Below are positions 63,130 through 64,000 of a DNA stretch of 64,000 bases, piece after piece. Under the pieces are notes generated by a model. The model ran no database searches. It was not told the DNA's origin and saw nothing but the letters and a program-made list of their open reading frames with translations. The number at the start of each line of letters is the position of its first letter. Positions within the stretch are counted from its first letter, which is position 1. A program made the position numbers and the translations under genes. The stretch is from assembly GCA_905221605.1 (NCBI GenBank), contig CAJNDS010002088.1, positions 300,001 through 364,000 on the forward strand, given 5' to 3'. This DNA comes from Symbiodinium natans. Taxonomy: Eukaryota > Sar > Dinophyceae > Suessiales > Symbiodiniaceae.

Positions 63130-64000
63130 TTTGGGTCTAAGGGTTTAGGGCGTAGGGAAGTGAGGGCCGACTGCTCTAGGCCCCAAGTATTTTTTGGAGT
63201 AAAGGAGGTACTTGAAGTCTCAGAATTCACAGGTGAACCTACCCAACGGAAAAGAAAGAAGGGCAAATCCTAAACCCTAAACCCTCACATAAGGCCGCCG
63301 GAAGTTTTTGGTGACTTGACAGATCCAGGGAACAGGAACTGGCCGAAGGATGCAGTCTCCACACGGGATGGAGGGCCTCCACTTTAGGATCAACATCTTT
63401 TATTCGCCTAGGGTTTCGGGTTTTGAGGTTTCAGTTGTCAGGGTTTCCTAACCCTAAACCCTAAACCCTATCGACCCCCACATCCACCCACCCACCCCCC
63501 CCCCCTTCCCAATCCGTTTAAACCCCCAAAGCTTCACTCCAAACCCACCCACACCCTGAATCCTAAACCTCAAAATCCTACGTGCAGACTCGGCTCTCGC
63601 TCCCTCTCTCTCTCTCTCTGAACTTCGGCGGGCCCAGCGGGAGCATTGTGTGCACGTCTCCGAGGTCGCCTGGTAGAGCAAAGGTGGTGGGTTAGGAGCC
63701 CAGGATACCCCTGTAACCCTAAACCCTTAGCCGTACACCCCAAACCTTTAACCCGAAACCCCAAACCCTAAACAACAAAATGACAATCTTGGGGAGGTTT
63801 AGCGATGGCTTAGGACGGCTTATGGGTTCAGGATGGCCTGGTTTCAGGGCGTACGGGTTTGTATGGTTTCTACAGGCATTTTTGGACGGGTTCTTTAGGG
63901 GTTCAGGATTCAGGGTTTAAGGGTGCCTTGCTTTCTTAGCCTTCGGAGGTTGCAGAGGGATAGATGCGGGGTTTAGAGGTTGAGAGTGTATGCAGCGTTG
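63130..64000. repeat. Right edge: telomere variants and small islands
   Basis: Degenerate TTTAGGG/CCCTAAA at 63120-63150, 63270-63290, 63405-63470 and 63710-63775. There is a C-run at 63497-63506 and a (CT)n run at 63600-63620. Minus-strand frames near 63300-63375 and 63590-63680 are open but not recognisable. Confidence 0.4.

Noticed and set aside
63650-63710. tRNA-like stretch (CCTGGTAGAGCAAAGG)
   Set aside because: It has a D-arm-like word, but no acceptor stem, anticodon loop or T arm can be paired around it.

Overview
The window looks like nuclear DNA of a dinoflagellate, probably of the Symbiodiniaceae/Suessiales type. Four things support this: hundreds of interstitial blocks of the plant-type telomere motif TTTAGGG/CCCTAAA; introns with GT, GC and even GA donors and acceptors of the form AG|G; introner-like introns with terminal inverted repeats and target-site duplications; and a ubiquitin-like plus ankyrin-repeat protein of a kind common in these algae. 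There are no bacterial-style operons. The genes I can assemble are all on the minus strand, as expected for unidirectional dinoflagellate gene arrays.

Three genes can be assembled with every splice phase checked. (1) 2664-3935: a complete four-exon, 279-residue ankyrin-repeat protein. (2) 24491-25764: a complete three-exon, 343-residue protein with a ubiquitin-like N-terminus and a conserved-looking C-terminal domain I cannot name. (3) 49745-57652: at least one full S1-S6 unit of a voltage-gated cation channel, split over fifteen exons of 25-148 bases, with gating arginines in S4 and a pore motif TLSGWD. No ordinary ORF search would find gene 3, because its exons are mostly shorter than 80 bases and sit in introns full of telomere motifs and small transposons. 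A fourth coding relic, at 14040-14790, is a frameshifted HUH/Rep-like transposon protein.

Most of the other unique islands of about 60-120 bases between telomere-motif blocks also hold a minus-strand open frame. Many are bounded by AG|G upstream and GT or GC downstream, and I list the best of them as candidate exons. Their open frames alone are weak evidence (a random island of 100 GC-rich bases often has one), so their confidence is low to moderate. I cannot say which of them belong to which gene.

The non-coding part is built from layered repeats: telomere-motif blocks that tend to alternate in orientation; at least eight small inverted-repeat (MITE-like) families; two or three introner families; a 2.3-kb inverted-repeat element carrying a satellite array (40671-43019); a 0.85-kb inverted-repeat element (26371-27224); an A/T-palindrome tandem array (13560-14037); and a 1.8-kb microsatellite cluster (14855-16690). 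In sense orientation many introns begin with TTTAGGG blocks and end with CCCTAAA blocks, so their two ends could pair. In five introns the donor dinucleotide is simply the first two bases of the target-site duplication. These two patterns are the most interesting part of the window.
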